This document shows positions 12,901-24,604 of a stretch of 64,000 nucleotides of DNA, in pieces (positions within the stretch are counted from its first letter, which is position 1; every line of letters starts with the position of its first letter). This DNA comes from Phoronis australis. Taxonomy: Eukaryota; Phoronida; Phoronidae. Both the position numbers and the translations under genes were made by a program. The stretch is from assembly GCA_002633005.1 (NCBI GenBank), contig NMRA01000123.1, forward strand, positions 794,550 to 858,549. Direction: 5' to 3'. The notes below the pieces were generated by a model. It did no database searches and was not told the DNA's origin. It saw nothing but the letters and a program-made list of their open reading frames with translations.

Positions 12901-15900
12901 TTCAAAATCCTGGATAAAGGCCTGGGACTGATTTTTCTTTGTTACAAAAGGCGAAGAATTATGCAAGAAAATGACATAGATTGTTTTTCACATAAACGGC
13001 TACAGAGGGCAAGGTGAGTATCAGTTGACTTCCAGATTTTGCATGCACCTCTGCCACTCTACATATTGATATAAGTTTCACAATGAGCTAGGAAACGAAC
13101 AGAACTACCCGGGCTGTGTGAATTTTTGGGATCTAGTGGAACTCAACACACAGTTGTACCTAGCTGTATTTTGACGATAGTCTTCATAGAGCTAGCTGGT
13201 TGGCTAGGCCCTAGGATGCACCAACGTCACTTGGAAGAAAAACAAAAAGGTTGTGAGCATGCACAAGTTGATCTGTCTACTGGAATATGTACTCGCACAG
13301 CCAATGACCTATATCTCTTTGTGCTGTGCAACCTCAGTGACGTCATGAAAAACAGCGCTCACAGTGCAGCTTTATGGAACTAATATTTTTTTTAAATTAA
13401 AAAAGAAAAATATTGTGTACTATTGATGTGAATGTCTGAAACCAACCTTTATATTTTAAAAATTCATGCTAAAATGCAAAAACGTGTAGTTCAGGTTTCT
13501 TGTAAAATGAATTCAACTTTGTACCAAGAAAGAAGGATCATGGTTAGGTACAAGAATTTTGATTAAAATCCTATGGTGTAAAAATGTAAACAGACATAAC
13601 ATTAATGGTTACCGTACTTAATGGTATTTAATGTCACATCTATACCCAATATAAATAAGAAGTAGTCTTCATACACACCACATGTTGTTCACATCACGTT
13701 GGTAGAACGTATCAGGAAACCAATTAATTTTTGTTTTACAATTTTGATAAGAACTTTATCTTTTATTAGCACACAAGAATCAGTTCACCGGTAGATTGCA
13801 CTGTAATGTATTTGATTTTATAAAATACCACATTTTATTCAATTGAGATTGATATTTAATAAATATTATTTAGAACGCCAGTTTAAAGTAACCTTCTTAC
13901 ATATGAACAACTCAGTTATACTGAAAATGAAATTACAGTTACTGAAACTTATGAACAGTTATAGTTATACATAAAATAAATTACTTAAATTGTGAGGGTC
14001 TTACACTTAAGCATTTCAAAAATCTTGAGCTTTGAAATTCAAGGATCAGGAAAATGAATAAGAGGTGCCACCTTCATCTAATGACACATCTGATTCATGC
14101 AATGGCGCGCCCTAGTGTCAAGCCAACAATAGAGTCTACTGCAGCCATCAGCTGCCATTCCTGTTGGGGATTAACGGAATAATCCATTCACCTTTCTTGG
14201 GATGGCAGGCAGATGTCTAGAGCTGATGACATGACTATCAGACTCCCACAGAGGTCAGAACATGCCTCAACCTGTCAAATGGTATAATCCATTGACTTAA
14301 AGGTAGTGTCAGGGCTCTGGAGGTGATGACAAGAGTTAAAGACTGGCTATCCATCTAGCTCCCATGTCAAGAGGTGATGACACGCTTTTCTGATTGGTCC
14401 ACAACAAACTAGGGTTATAGGTCAGGAGATGCAGTATAAAGACAGGTCTAACAACAGTACAGAACTATCGATCTAAAATCACACCAGGAACATGCAGTCT
14501 TTTGATATGTCAACTTGTGAGCTTCACCAGATGTGTGGTCAAATGAATATGTCACAGACAGTGAGTGAGCAATATAAGGTTATAGATGATCCCAACATAC
14601 AGGCTTTGCTGAGCTTTGTTGCATCGAGTTGCATTGGGCAACAAAGTATGTTCAACATGGCTGACTACAGCTTTGGAGCACTGCGATCTACCATAACACA
14701 ATGCAAAGCCGTCGAGCCCAAGTTGAGTGGAGCAAAAACCAAAGCGCCAGTTGACACCGGCTTCAAACGAAGGAAGAACTCGGCACGACCCAGAGTACAA
14801 TACATATGTTTAATCGCTCGAGCTATTCTGGCATCTCCTAATGAGCAATGTACTCTTGCGGAAATTTATCGTTGGATACAGGAGAAGTATCCTTACTATC
14901 GTGTCGGCAATGCCTGGAAAAATTGTGTGCGATGCACCTTGTCAACAAATGACTGTTTTGTGAAGGGTGACCAAGTAGACACTGACAAGGGATGTAAATG
15001 GAGCATTCATCCAGCCAATGTTATTGATTTTAAAAATGGCAAAATTAGACAACGACATGCAAACATGACGTACCGTAGATATATGGAAATGAACAGCCAA
15101 AGTCATGTGACCACTTTACAGGACAATGCACTGTTGCTTTCAACTTCACATAAGCGACTGATACCTGAGAGTGCTGTTCATTCAGAGACAAAANGCTGGA
15201 ACAAGTTGTCACTAGGCATAGTAGTAATGTGGACACTACTTTGACCCTACTTTTGCTGGGGCAACTTGACATGTGTAATGACTTACTTGACACTATCATG
15301 ACACGGTAAATTGTTCTAGGGTAACTTGATCCAGCGCAAATCGTAGTGTGGACGCAAACCTGCAAACAAGGGAGAAGTAATTATCACCTGAGCCTTGCTC
15401 AGTTAAAGGTTTTGGGATGTTTCTTGCACCATGTACATGAATGACCTAGTACAGGTGGAAATTTAAGGGGAAACCCAATTAAAATTGTGAACTGAAGCAC
15501 AAGTTTCAATGACCCCATTCACTGTCAACACAATAGAGAGCCAACTGGATGGGCTGCCAACAGGCACATAGTTTTATGACCTTGAATGAGTTGTCATTAA
15601 AGGATTACATGATTGAGTGGAGCCCAAGTGGGTTGCTGTCAGTGTTACCTGTACATGGTCCCTTTTGATTGTCATTGTGTAGGGTGTGTAGACTGGATGC
15701 TTGGCTGAACAGGGGTAAGTTATGGTAGGGTAACTCTTGATGTGGAAATTCACAGTGAATGACTGAACACTGTGACAACAATGATCAGGTCATGATTACA
15801 TAGTGCCTATTCATAAGGCAATGTCTGTTAGTGTTATGATAGGTGACTGACTTTTTTAGATGTAGGAAACATTCTTGAAGCGGCTCTCCATCACAAAAAT

Positions 15901-18900
15901 AAAGTTTGATTTAGACCATTTGTTGTTATGCCCCATATTGTTCTTTTGTGAAATTTGATGTACCGTACTCGTCGGGGTTACCACCCATGCTCAGATTACC
16001 GCCCACCCCCTGTTTTTTTAGATTTCCAATTTAAGCTCCCTGGGACAAGTACGGTAATTCCATGAATTTAAAAGAACTGACAGTTCATTCGTTGCTTGAG
16101 ACCAGCCTCTACATGGTGGCTCGTCACAGTGCATCGAGGAATAATGAAGTGTCAGTTTTTTGTGAACCCAGAAATGACTTTCAGTCAGAGTAAAGAACCA
16201 ATTTGATGCCAAGTTTATAGTGCTAAGTGAAGTCTAAACCAAAAGTTTGCTACTTGAGGAATGAGGATTTATAGTTATTTTAATCCATTTGTAAACTTAG
16301 GAATATGCAATTGATAGTCATTTGTTGTCAGATACCGTTTATTGTTCTTGCAACCGAAACTTTTCAGAAGGTAATGGACTTTCTGTCAATCGGGTATCAG
16401 CATTGTTAACACCCTCTGTGGTTTTTTTGACTCAAACTTTTTGTTGATATTTTGTTTCCAATTCACTGGGAGCATTATAAGCAATAACAAATATAATTAT
16501 GTAAGAGGCTTCCTGGGTAATAATGATTAGTGGTTGGTTGTTAGCAGTGCTATTTAGTGTCACATCTTAGGGTAATTGTCACCTTTTCTACAAAATCAAT
16601 TCCCAAAAACCGTCAATTCTTTTTTGTCAATTGAAGGAAACGTCATCAAATTTTGTTGTGGACACCTACACAGTGCGAACCCATAGTTCTAGATTAAAAT
16701 AATTTTAATCTAGTCTTAGTCCTTTTGTTGAGGAATTATTAAATAAGTTTCAGTAGTTTGCCATATCATGTGCTAAATAAGAAAAGAATATTTTTTTCAT
16801 GTCTGGTATCGTGTTTCAGATGTTTGGTCGAACACTGAAGTGCAGTTTAGCAAAGGACAATGGACGGGCAGCAGATTTTATCAGGAGGAAAAATTATCCG
16901 GACAAGAGTAAATGCTACGAGTGTGGGGTACGAGTACCAGGATTTTGGATTTGAAACATTTGTTACCGCTTAATAGTGTCACAAACAGTTTTATTTTAGT
17001 GTGTATTGATACTAAGTGTACCTGAAAGATGTATATGCATGCTCCTAACTATCCTAATGATTGACACGAACTAATAACATTCAGTGTTATTTCCCAACAC
17101 CACGTCAGGATACCTTCTAGACACGGTTGAGAGATTTACGCGGATCATTTTCTACTCAAAACTCGCTCTTAAAAACATTTGACAATTTCCAACCTACTTC
17201 ATATTCACATCATTGCTATATGTTGTGGTTTTAACTAATTTGACCAAGCAATCACGGAGATAAGGAATTATCGTGCAAGTCCCTCTTTAATGTATTTTCA
17301 AAATGGCAAAGCTGTTTGAAACATTGCAAGAGGTATCCCCAAGCTAGAAAAGTGTCTGTGCCTCGTAAATTGTCTTGTGTCATTATTGTCATAAAATTGT
17401 TTCAGGAATCCGGTCACTTAAGCTATAAATGTCCTGAAAATTTACTGGGCGAGAGGGAGCCACCGAAGAAGAAGGAAAAGAAACGTAAAGGTGACCAAAC
17501 TGAAGACAAGTAAGTCAATGATGTAAAGAGGATTTTGGGATTAAGGTTTCCCAAACGTAATTCACAAGTAGTTCTTTGCTAACACTTGAGTGCTGAACAG
17601 TTCAAACTCAATGTTTTGTTGTTGTCTCAGGCAACGTAAATTCGATGGTGTGGTTTTCATTACTGTATGTCTCTAGCCTTTAATATCAAAAGAGACGTGA
17701 ATTTTTATGCCTTTGTGGTAACATTTAAAATTCCAAAGCTGTCTTCAGTGTATTGACTTCACTCCAGTCTTCTTACTTCAGTCTATTAGAATTAAGATCT
17801 GCCAATTCATGCTGTTTGCTTTTGCTGTTATACATGTCACCGAACATAAACCATAAATTATGTGTCTCAAAATCAAACCCCCAGAAAATTTTCTCTATGA
17901 GCGAACTTAAGAAAGGAAAGCAGTGAATGTTTTGATGCAATATTTACTACGAAACTGCCTCACAATTACCACTTGACAGACTGTAGTGCTTTCCACTAAC
18001 CTTGCCCGGAGTCAGCAGTCATGAACCACATCATTTGATCTGGCGTTTCAGACGTGTTGTAATCAAGGAAGTGTAGTTGTATTCAAGCATCAAAATTCGC
18101 ATCATTGATTTTGTCAAGAATCTTAAAGTGGGAATTTATTGTAATTGGGATTTTGGGGCGAAGGAGTGATACAAATAATTTCACCCCCTCCCAAAAACGT
18201 TCAAATAGTTTTTATTGATGTTGCATTAATTTGATTGTATTCCAACTGCAATTTTTCACATTTTTCAAAAACCTTTGAGATATCTTTGTGAAAAATTGTG
18301 GTGACACCCAATAGTTTTTGTTTTCCCCATTGTGGAACTGGTCATTTGTCTATTTTTCATCAAGAAAACATTTTCTTAACAATATGTTTACTGTGTTATG
18401 CTTTGAGAGCATTATAATTGCATCAGCGCGCTGTTGGGTTGTTTTATCAGGAATGAGGAAGACTTTGATGAGGAAAGTGACAGTGAAGACCCAGCTTTGG
18501 AAAGTCTTGCTCAGGCCATCAGTGATCAGGTATTGCACTTCCACGCATGGCGCCACATAGCAGTTGTGTTATTGTTTTTACATTAACTGCAAGCAACTTA
18601 ACGAATCATTCTTGACATTCGCCTCCATTATTTGTTGAGGCTGATCAGTAAAGTTCGGTCCGGTCAAAACTGGTTGGTTCTGATTTGCCCCCCAAAGCAT
18701 CTCTCTGTGTAAAAAGCACAAGTCTGCATCAATTTCAGCTGAGATCTCAGAGTTTTTTCAGCAGCCACATACAAACAGGGCTCTAAACACCACAGCTTGC
18801 CGTGTCATCCACTATTGCGCACCCCTCCTCCTCCCTAATATGGCAGACAAGTGATTGGTTTTCTCAGTTTATTTATTAAGATATTGAAGGAGCTTGAAAT

Positions 18901-19480
18901 GAATGCTTATTCTTTTTTTTAATTTTATACCTTAAGTACTGGGAAAGTTTTGAGAATATGGGAGCTTTCACAACCAGAAGCGCTACCTGTTGTTCAAACC
19001 GAGAGAAAATATTCATAAAACTCTCATTTTACTTCATAGGAATCAGACTGCTTAGTAAAAATAAAGGTCGATCACAGATGAGTAAGAAAACAAAGAACTG
19101 AAATTTTTACTCTTTTGTTAGTAATGGCTTTCCCATATTTTCACATTTCATGGGCAGCTCATGACTGCACACCAGGGGGAGCTTTATTATTTTCTAATTT
19201 ACCTTCACACTGGCAATCAATGAGAGATCTTGTGTATTGAATATTTGAGGAGCGTTCTCTTGCAATTAGAACTAAAGGTACAGTGGGTTAAAAAACGTTA
19301 CAAAACCTGGGAGGTACAATAAATGTTGTAATTAATCTGTCTTTATAGCGTCAGAAAATGGAGACATCCTGGCAAAGTTTCCCAAGCACAAGTCTGTCTG
19401 GATGGGATGAAACTGAGCCGAAGAGAAAGACGTATAAAAAGGACGCTTACTTTAGTGACGAAGAAGAACTGAGTGATTGA
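10000..19480 (+). CDS. ZCRB1: ZCRB1, U11/U12 snRNP 31 kDa protein, six exons, complete
   Basis: Exons 10000-10112, 10657-10768, 16820-16927, 17406-17509, 18451-18529 and 19349-19480 sum to 648 bp, 215 aa (human is about 217). All introns are GT-AG and all joins keep frame. Residues 10-88 form an RRM with RNP2 IYVSNL (12-17) and RNP1 RGVAFILF (51-58). A CCHC zinc knuckle follows: C107, C110, H115, C120; the exon 3/4 junction falls inside it, after Gly111. Then come [12 protein letters not shown] (126-137), an acidic stretch with [15 protein letters not shown] (155-169), and the family's conserved end [14 protein letters not shown]1 is a protein of the U11/U12 di-snRNP, which recognises minor (U12-type) introns in the nucleus. 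An out-of-frame ATG at 9990 opens a short upstream frame overlapping the start. Intron 2 (10769-16819) hosts a forkhead gene. Identification is secure. Confidence 0.97.
11217..11455. repeat. 39-bp minisatellite, about six units
   Basis: Six head-to-tail copies at 39-bp spacing, for example ACTCTGCTGTATACACGATT followed by CTCTAATACACTTTTAGAT. Units differ at one to four positions; the last has GTTTTCACG in place of GTATACACG. It lies within ZCRB1 intron 2. Confidence 0.92.
11510..11700. repeat. Dispersed repeat family A, copy 2
   Basis: Partial copy sharing the 3' landmarks of the family: ATCACATGAC, then AAATTCTACCGACTTTCCGC, then TTTCAGAAAATATTTAC, then CGTGTCAACAAGGTCGTA. Compare 50440-50600 and 63700-63790. 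Confidence 0.6.
12522..12608. repeat. Short inverted repeat, MITE-like
   Basis: An 87-bp segment bounded by GGGCGTCCAAAT on the left and its complement ATTTGGACGCCC on the right, with an internal ATGTATCATTTGGA duplication. No clear target-site duplication was found, so the boundaries are tentative. Confidence 0.4.
14435..14440 (+). promoter_or_regulatory. TATA box of the nested forkhead gene
   Basis: TATAAA within GCAGTATAAAGACAGG, 52 bp upstream of the ATG at 14492. That predicts transcription starting near 14465 with a very short 5' leader, so the nested gene need not rely on the host promoter. The assignment rests on position and motif only. Confidence 0.6.
14492..15244 (+). CDS. Intronless divergent forkhead protein, FoxQ2-like
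   Basis: Single-exon 250-aa open frame inside ZCRB1 intron 2, same strand. Residues 99-190 are a forkhead domain: [14 protein letters not shown] corresponds to the usual KPPYSYIALIAMAI, then [17 protein letters not shown], then helix 3 [17 protein letters not shown] (142-158), then the wing [19 protein letters not shown] (166-184). The SIHPANV.DF wing is typical of the FoxQ2 class. In canonical helix 3 (NSIRHNLSLNDCF) an Asn and a His make base contacts; here Asn144 and Arg147 are kept but His is Cys148 and the next Asn is Thr149. Residues 1-98 show no clear EH1 or other motif. Forkhead proteins are nuclear transcription factors, but DNA specificity here is uncertain. An ambiguous base at 15194 (codon 235) makes the last 16 residues unreliable. 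An intact 250-codon frame with a TATA box argues for a working gene. Confidence 0.88.
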   Translation: MQSFDMSTCELHQMCGQMNMSQTVSEQYKVIDDPNIQALLSFVASSCIGQQSMFNMADYSFGALRSTITQCKAVEPKLSGAKTKAPVDTGFKRRKNSARPRVQYICLIARAILASPNEQCTLAEIYRWIQEKYPYYRVGNAWKNCVRCTLSTNDCFVKGDQVDTDKGCKWSIHPANVIDFKNGKIRQRHANMTYRRYMEMNSQSHVTTLQDNALLLSTSHKRLIPESAVHSETKXWNKLSLGIVVMWTLL

Positions 19481-20999
19481 TGACTGTTTGGTTTTTGCTG
19501 TATTCACAGGAGGAATAATATTTAAGACGTTGATTTTGTTGAACCACAGAAACCCTAAAATTTTCTATTGGAATGGTTTCACCATGAAACATCGTGGGCA
19601 TGTGGTGTGAAGCAGTACCATACCATAATGCAACAACAACAGTTAATCATACAATGCATTTCCCTGCTGTCACAACAAACAGGAGTTCATATCAGGACGG
19701 TGCTATGCTTTTTGGATCGATCCTGGAGTAGAATCCATGGTTTTACATCATTGCTTCAGAGGACTTTTTTTACCGAATCCAGCTACTTGAAAAATTTGTT
19801 TGAAGGAATGTTTTCTTTCAATACGTTGAACATGGACAAGTGACATAGCCATATTGGAGGAATCCTTCAAATATCTCTGGTTATTTCAGTCATGTTATCA
19901 CATCATAGTATCGTTACCCGAGTCAGGAGTCTTGTGGCTCTGGATTTTTGTTTTATTTCTTATTTTATTGTCTTGAGTCATTTGTTTGCATGATGCATAA
20001 AATAGATTGTATTGCAACAAAATTGTGTTTTTATTGTTTCAGAGTGGTAACAGAATGCAGCCTCATGAAATAGTTATTTGGGTCGTCATTTAATTTTTCC
20101 TTGCAAACTTAGTTCAGTGGAGAAGTTGCTAGGAGACAAAGTAGCAAGAGCTATAGATATTGCCCAGCTATCCTATGAAATATTGTAGTCAAGAATTTTC
20201 CGGCAAAATTTTGAAATGTTACTAAGCAGTGGTGCCTATTTATGCAATTATGTTTCCATCGTTTTTATCTCGCACTGTCTTTTTTTTTGTTTACAAAGAA
20301 ATCCAAAAGGGACTCTTCAGTTTTGTCGGAACCATTGGTTTTAATTTTTCATTGTGAAATAGCTGACGATGACTCCTCAGGTCTAGGGTGAGCGATTTGC
20401 TGTACAAAAGAGGATGGGTCATTAGACTTCTATCTTGTCACTATTCAAGTACTGGCGTGGATGACTCTGCTTTTGGAGTTGCTGACATATAGGATTACAG
20501 CATTTATAATTATACATTTCTAGTCAATTTGGTGTTTAGAAATTAGATTAGGTTGTTTTGAAGTTGCCCGTATCTGTTGATTGACAAAATTCATTCATAC
20601 AAACCTGCCCGTCAAGAGCTATTTATGATTTTGGCAACTTTTGGTTATAAGCTGGTCTTGGCTTGTTTACTTAGCGTAAATTAAAACAATTTCAGTGCGT
20701 AAGAAGAAGTAACAGTGAGCCGTTGCTGAAGAGCCATCATGATGATAGTTGTACTTGAACCAGCCAACTTGAGCCAGTCATGAGTTAGGGACAAGTTGAG
20801 ATCCTGTTGTTACATTGAGCGGCCTGACAAATTTGGTTGACAGCAGCTTTGAACATCAGAAGCATCTCCATTGGAAGTGGTCTAACATTGCTGAAATTTT
20901 AGCGAAGCTCTAGAATTGAAAATTAACGTAGTTATGAATTGTCATTGCAGACTGTACACAAAGAGTGAATTGTTCTTACAGATTTTCTGTCGTTTTACG
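19481..20999. other. ZCRB1 3' UTR and spacer to the GST gene
   Basis: ZCRB1 and the GST gene run in the same direction, 1.5 kb from stop to start. The first part is probably ZCRB1 3' UTR ending soon after the CATAAA at 19996. A consensus-like acceptor TGTTCTTACAG ending at 20980, just before the GST start at 21000, suggests that the GST has an upstream untranslated exon within 20020-20900. Nothing else seen. Confidence 0.5.
19996..20001 (+). terminator. Possible ZCRB1 polyadenylation signal (variant CATAAA)
   Basis: CATAAA followed about 25 bases later by a T-rich GTGTTTTTATTGTTT element, 516 bp after the stop codon. No perfect AATAAA occurs between the ZCRB1 stop and the next gene, so this variant is the best candidate; ATTAAA near 20680 is an alternative. 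Confidence 0.4.
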
Positions 21000-23599
21000 A
21001 TGTCTAAGCCCCTAGTCTATTGGATGAGTGGCAGTCCCCCGTGCTGGAAAGTATTTTTAACTTTACAAGAATGCAGTGTCAGATACAAGGAGAAGCTATT
21101 GTCTGCGTCGCAAGGAGAAGTCCAGTCACCAGAAATGCTGAAGCTGAATCCTCGAGGAACGGTAGGAAGAGAACTTGAAATAAAAATTTATCGAGTCGAT
21201 TACCTCGGCTGTCGCATTCAGTGCTTCACTCACCTGCAATAGTTGAGTTACTTTTTATTAGTTCGAATAAATAGTAAAGCAAATTAGATATGTTGAAATA
21301 AAATTAACTGATACTACCTTTAAATCTTCGAATGAATAGGTTTTACAGTTTATAGATTCCTATTTTGTGATTACTTTGAATGTTGCTTATTTTAAATCGT
21401 GTAGTTTTAACTGTGTTCTGTTTGTACTTTAAGGGATAGGATAGATTTCTTAAAGTTATTAGTTTTGTCCAGAGCTATGAAACAACAAAATCCTAAATCC
21501 AGGTGAAACAACATTATGATGCATTGTTGTGCTGCTTTGTAAAATCTTTGTAACTAGGTTTTACAATTTTTACAATTGGTAAAATTCTGCTTGAATACAT
21601 ACTTTTCCAAAAGACAGCCTGATATTTTAGAATGTAATTTTTCTTTAAATGACTTGAAATTTCTATCAAAAGTGATGCCATGTTCCTTTAACGCCCTACA
21701 GGTACCTGTCTATGTTGAAGGGGGCACTGTGATCGTGGAGTCATTAGCTACGTGCCTGTACATTGTAAGCCAATGTCCAAAGCAGACGTTGTTGCCAACA
21801 GATGGAGCCACAAAAGCTCTTGTGCTGCAGAGGCTCATGGAGAGTAATATCATGCAAGACGTGAATAACCGTGAGTGCAACGTCTACGAATTTAATTCTT
21901 CTATGTTTACGTGCTTGGAATTCATGAGAGCAGACGTAAAAAATTTCCCATCATGCTTTTGGTTAGTTTTTGAGGTTTCGATCCATCTTTTGTAATTGCA
22001 TAACATAACCATGAAATTTTGAATTCCAATTGAGATCTGTCATTTTCCCAGTTCCTGCCATGTGATGTCACTGAACACAGGATGTCGTTGGTGTTCATCT
22101 CTGACTGCAAAAAGTCAACAGTCGTGAATACCCGGGGATTTACTCTTCTCAATGTAGTTGTCATTTTCAGAAGTGTGGTATAACATTGTGGCTGTGCCTA
22201 AAGACGAGAGAAATCCATCTGTTGTTCATGAAACAAAGGAGTTGCTCATCAAAGAACTGACTTTATGGGAACATAATATTGGCTCGGTAAGTTTATTCTT
22301 GAGAATCAGATTTGGTTGCTAGGACTTGCTTGTTAAGTTACTCACAACATTAGAATCATATTGACTCACTAGAAATTCCAACCATTTCATGGCACCTTGT
22401 ACTTAGTCGACAGATTTATACAAGTACTGTAATGTTTTTTAGTAACGGTCATCTAAGGTCCTTTTAAATGGAGCAGAGCAGTTAGTGCAGTAGTGATGAC
22501 TTCAGGGCAATACTGAAATTAGTTGATACATCGTGGACTAAACTGGGGATTTTTTACCTCTTTGGCCTATAAAAAGTAATTCTTTGTGAATATTTTGGTT
22601 TGGATCATTTTTTACATGAAGAAATACGCTATTAAGTAGTCAAAATAGATGTGTTAGGTTTTGGTTTTGTGGTACCGGTTGATAAACCTTGTTGCATTTG
22701 ATACTTAGTTCTTAGTAACTCTTGGAATTGTGATGCCGGACAACAAGACTGTGGATAGGCTTAACAATGGACAAGGCTGACATCCGAATTTAGCCTCAAT
22801 TTGAAAACCGCTTCCATCTGGAGTTGAAACCAAACAAAGTTTTTGAAATGAAGGAAAACATCAACTCTCACCATTACGTGGGTTTTTTGCCCAGATTTGT
22901 TTTTCAAGTATTGATTTAACATGTAGTTAACGTTGTACTTTTAGAAGGAGTACATGGCCGGAGACACGTTCACGCTTGCCGATTGTGGTGCCTTTCCGCA
23001 CATTGCATTGTGGGTAAGGCTTGGAGTACGGCTGTACCCTCGTTTTCCAAACCTTAAGAAGTGAGTATTGCCTTCAATGGAAGATTAATGCGATCCCAAT
23101 TCAGTGTTTTTCGAAGTTGATTCATCAAGTTAAAATAATTATAAATACCAATTGAAGAAATATCTGGAATTTTTTCAAGGGGAATAACTGAGTTTTAAAA
23201 TTCTTAAAAGATTTACTTCATAGATAGTGTGGTTAAACATAATGGATGTTATACAATTAGTGACTTTCACCGAGGTAATTGTATTTTCAGACCCCAAAAA
23301 TGTTATAATGATCCAGGCAAAAGCTTTGACCTTGGCCAATATTGTTCTTCAGATATCCATATGACATGATGTCAGATTTCGTCCATGTTTGTAATTAATA
23401 TGCAAAACAAATATTTGTCTTATATTTATTCTGAGTTGATCAAGTCCTTGGTTTGTGTCTTAGAAATGATATTCATTAAGACTGCAACTTTTTCAGGTAC
23501 TACGTGAGACTTTGCCAACGTGCTTCAGTGAAGAAAACATGGCCACCTCTGTGGACTGGTGACAACTGGACGAGTCTGACAGATTTGTATCAAACTTGA
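21000..23599 (+). CDS. Glutathione S-transferase, rho-like, five exons, complete
   Basis: Exons 21000-21161, 21702-21870, 22171-22286, 22945-23060 and 23497-23599 total 666 bp, 221 aa, the normal size for a cytosolic GST; all introns are GT-AG and in phase. The N-terminal thioredoxin-like domain (1-80) has VYWMSGSPPCWKV (6-18), where the catalytic hydroxyl is expected, LKLNPRGTVP (48-56) ending in the invariant cis-proline, and VIVES (64-68), whose Glu-Ser pair contacts the gamma-glutamyl group of glutathione. The helical C-terminal domain has FTLADCGAFPHIA (158-170), the conserved folding motif with Asp162. SGSPPCW plus NPRG.VP is the pattern of the rho class known from fish and amphioxus. 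It conjugates glutathione to electrophiles in the cytosol. The ATG at 21000 (context ACGATGT) opens directly on strand 1; a further ATG upstream in frame would add 28 unrelated residues. Class assignment is fairly sure. Confidence 0.93.
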
Positions 23600-24582
23600 A
23601 TGTGGGTTGTGAATGGTGCCAGGCTAGGCTGGCTTTCACTTAAACATTTTCCAGCCCCAATGAATATCAAAACAGTTTCAAGCGATGAAACCCTAATAAG
23701 TTTAAAGGACATTTTCTGCTTTCTCTCTCCTCAAATGAATTTGCATTATATATGTCAAACCTTTGATGGCAGAATTTCAAGCTATCTGCTTTTATGGCAA
23801 TGGAAATTTTGAGCTCCGTATATTATATAGTTGATGAGTATGTTGCATGATTTTATGTCATGTCGGATGAAGGAAGGAAATTTAGTGGTGACCGTTTAAG
23901 TACAAAGTTTAAAACTGCAGGCTGCTCGTGGTGTCATCTAGCGTATTTTATGCTTTGCTTTGAGAAAGGTTTGGAATAGCCAGTGATTTTATGGTGAAGG
24001 CTGAAATTACCAGTAAAAGCTGCCTGCTTGTGTGTAACTGGATCCTTTTAATAGTTGATAATATATGTATGTTGAAGAATATGCCATTATTGGAATGGGT
24101 TAATAATTGATAATTATGCAAATATTGAGTAAGGGAGGTCACCACGCATACATTAAATGTGTTATGCTCACTGGGGTTCAAACAAGGGTATCTCTCACTT
24201 ACAAGGGTCACAGATTTTGTCAGTTTGTCGGTAGAGAAAACTTGTTCTTAAAGTGGCATGGAACGCGAAAGCTTGTCAAAATATCTTTTAAACAGTTCGT
24301 GGCAAAAGTACCATCTCGCAACGTCTTACAAAATTCGCAATTTTTGAAATACGCACGACAGAAAAACTCTGTGGTTACCACAGAGCTTCTAATCTCCCTT
24401 CCGCGTAGGATAAATGCGCACATGCGCTTACAGTCAGTTGCTTGAAGTCGCTTGACGTCAGTGATCACATTTTGCATGTAATGTCTTGCCATACCAAATA
24501 AGAAAACGTGCTCTGCCTTGTGGGAGAAATGTCATGAAGTGGTGAGCAGTTAACATCATTTTTTGAAATTTGAAACTGAAAG
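23600..24582. other. Probable GST 3' UTR
   Basis: No AATAAA occurs between the stop codon and 24583, so the 3' UTR is probably about 1 kb. A 112-codon frame at 24107-24445 overlaps it on the same strand but resembles nothing and has a strong mirror frame on the other strand, so it is taken as chance. Confidence 0.45.
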
Positions 24583-24604
24583 AATAAAAATTGTTATGAA
24601 TAAA
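24583..24604 (+). terminator. GST polyadenylation signals
   Basis: Two AATAAA hexamers, at 24583-24588 and 24599-24604, are the first on the plus strand after the GST stop. Either could define the transcript end. Confidence 0.5.

Larger units (their letters stand above)
10769..16819. other. ZCRB1 intron 2, host of a nested gene
   Basis: A 6.05-kb intron, far longer than the other four (478-941 bp). It holds a 39-bp minisatellite (11217-11455), a repeat family A copy (about 11510-11700), a small inverted repeat (12522-12608) and the forkhead gene at 14492-15244. The remaining sequence shows no other recognisable feature. Confidence 0.85.

Noticed and set aside
10113-19348. Possible U12-type introns in ZCRB1, which would be apt for a minor-spliceosome gene
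   Set aside because: All five introns have ordinary U2-type donors (GTAAGC, GTAAGT, GTACGA, GTAAGT, GTATTG); none shows the RTATCCTT donor.
24107-24445. 112-codon frame downstream of the GST
   Set aside because: Likely inside the GST 3' UTR, with a 90-codon antisense mirror and no family resemblance.
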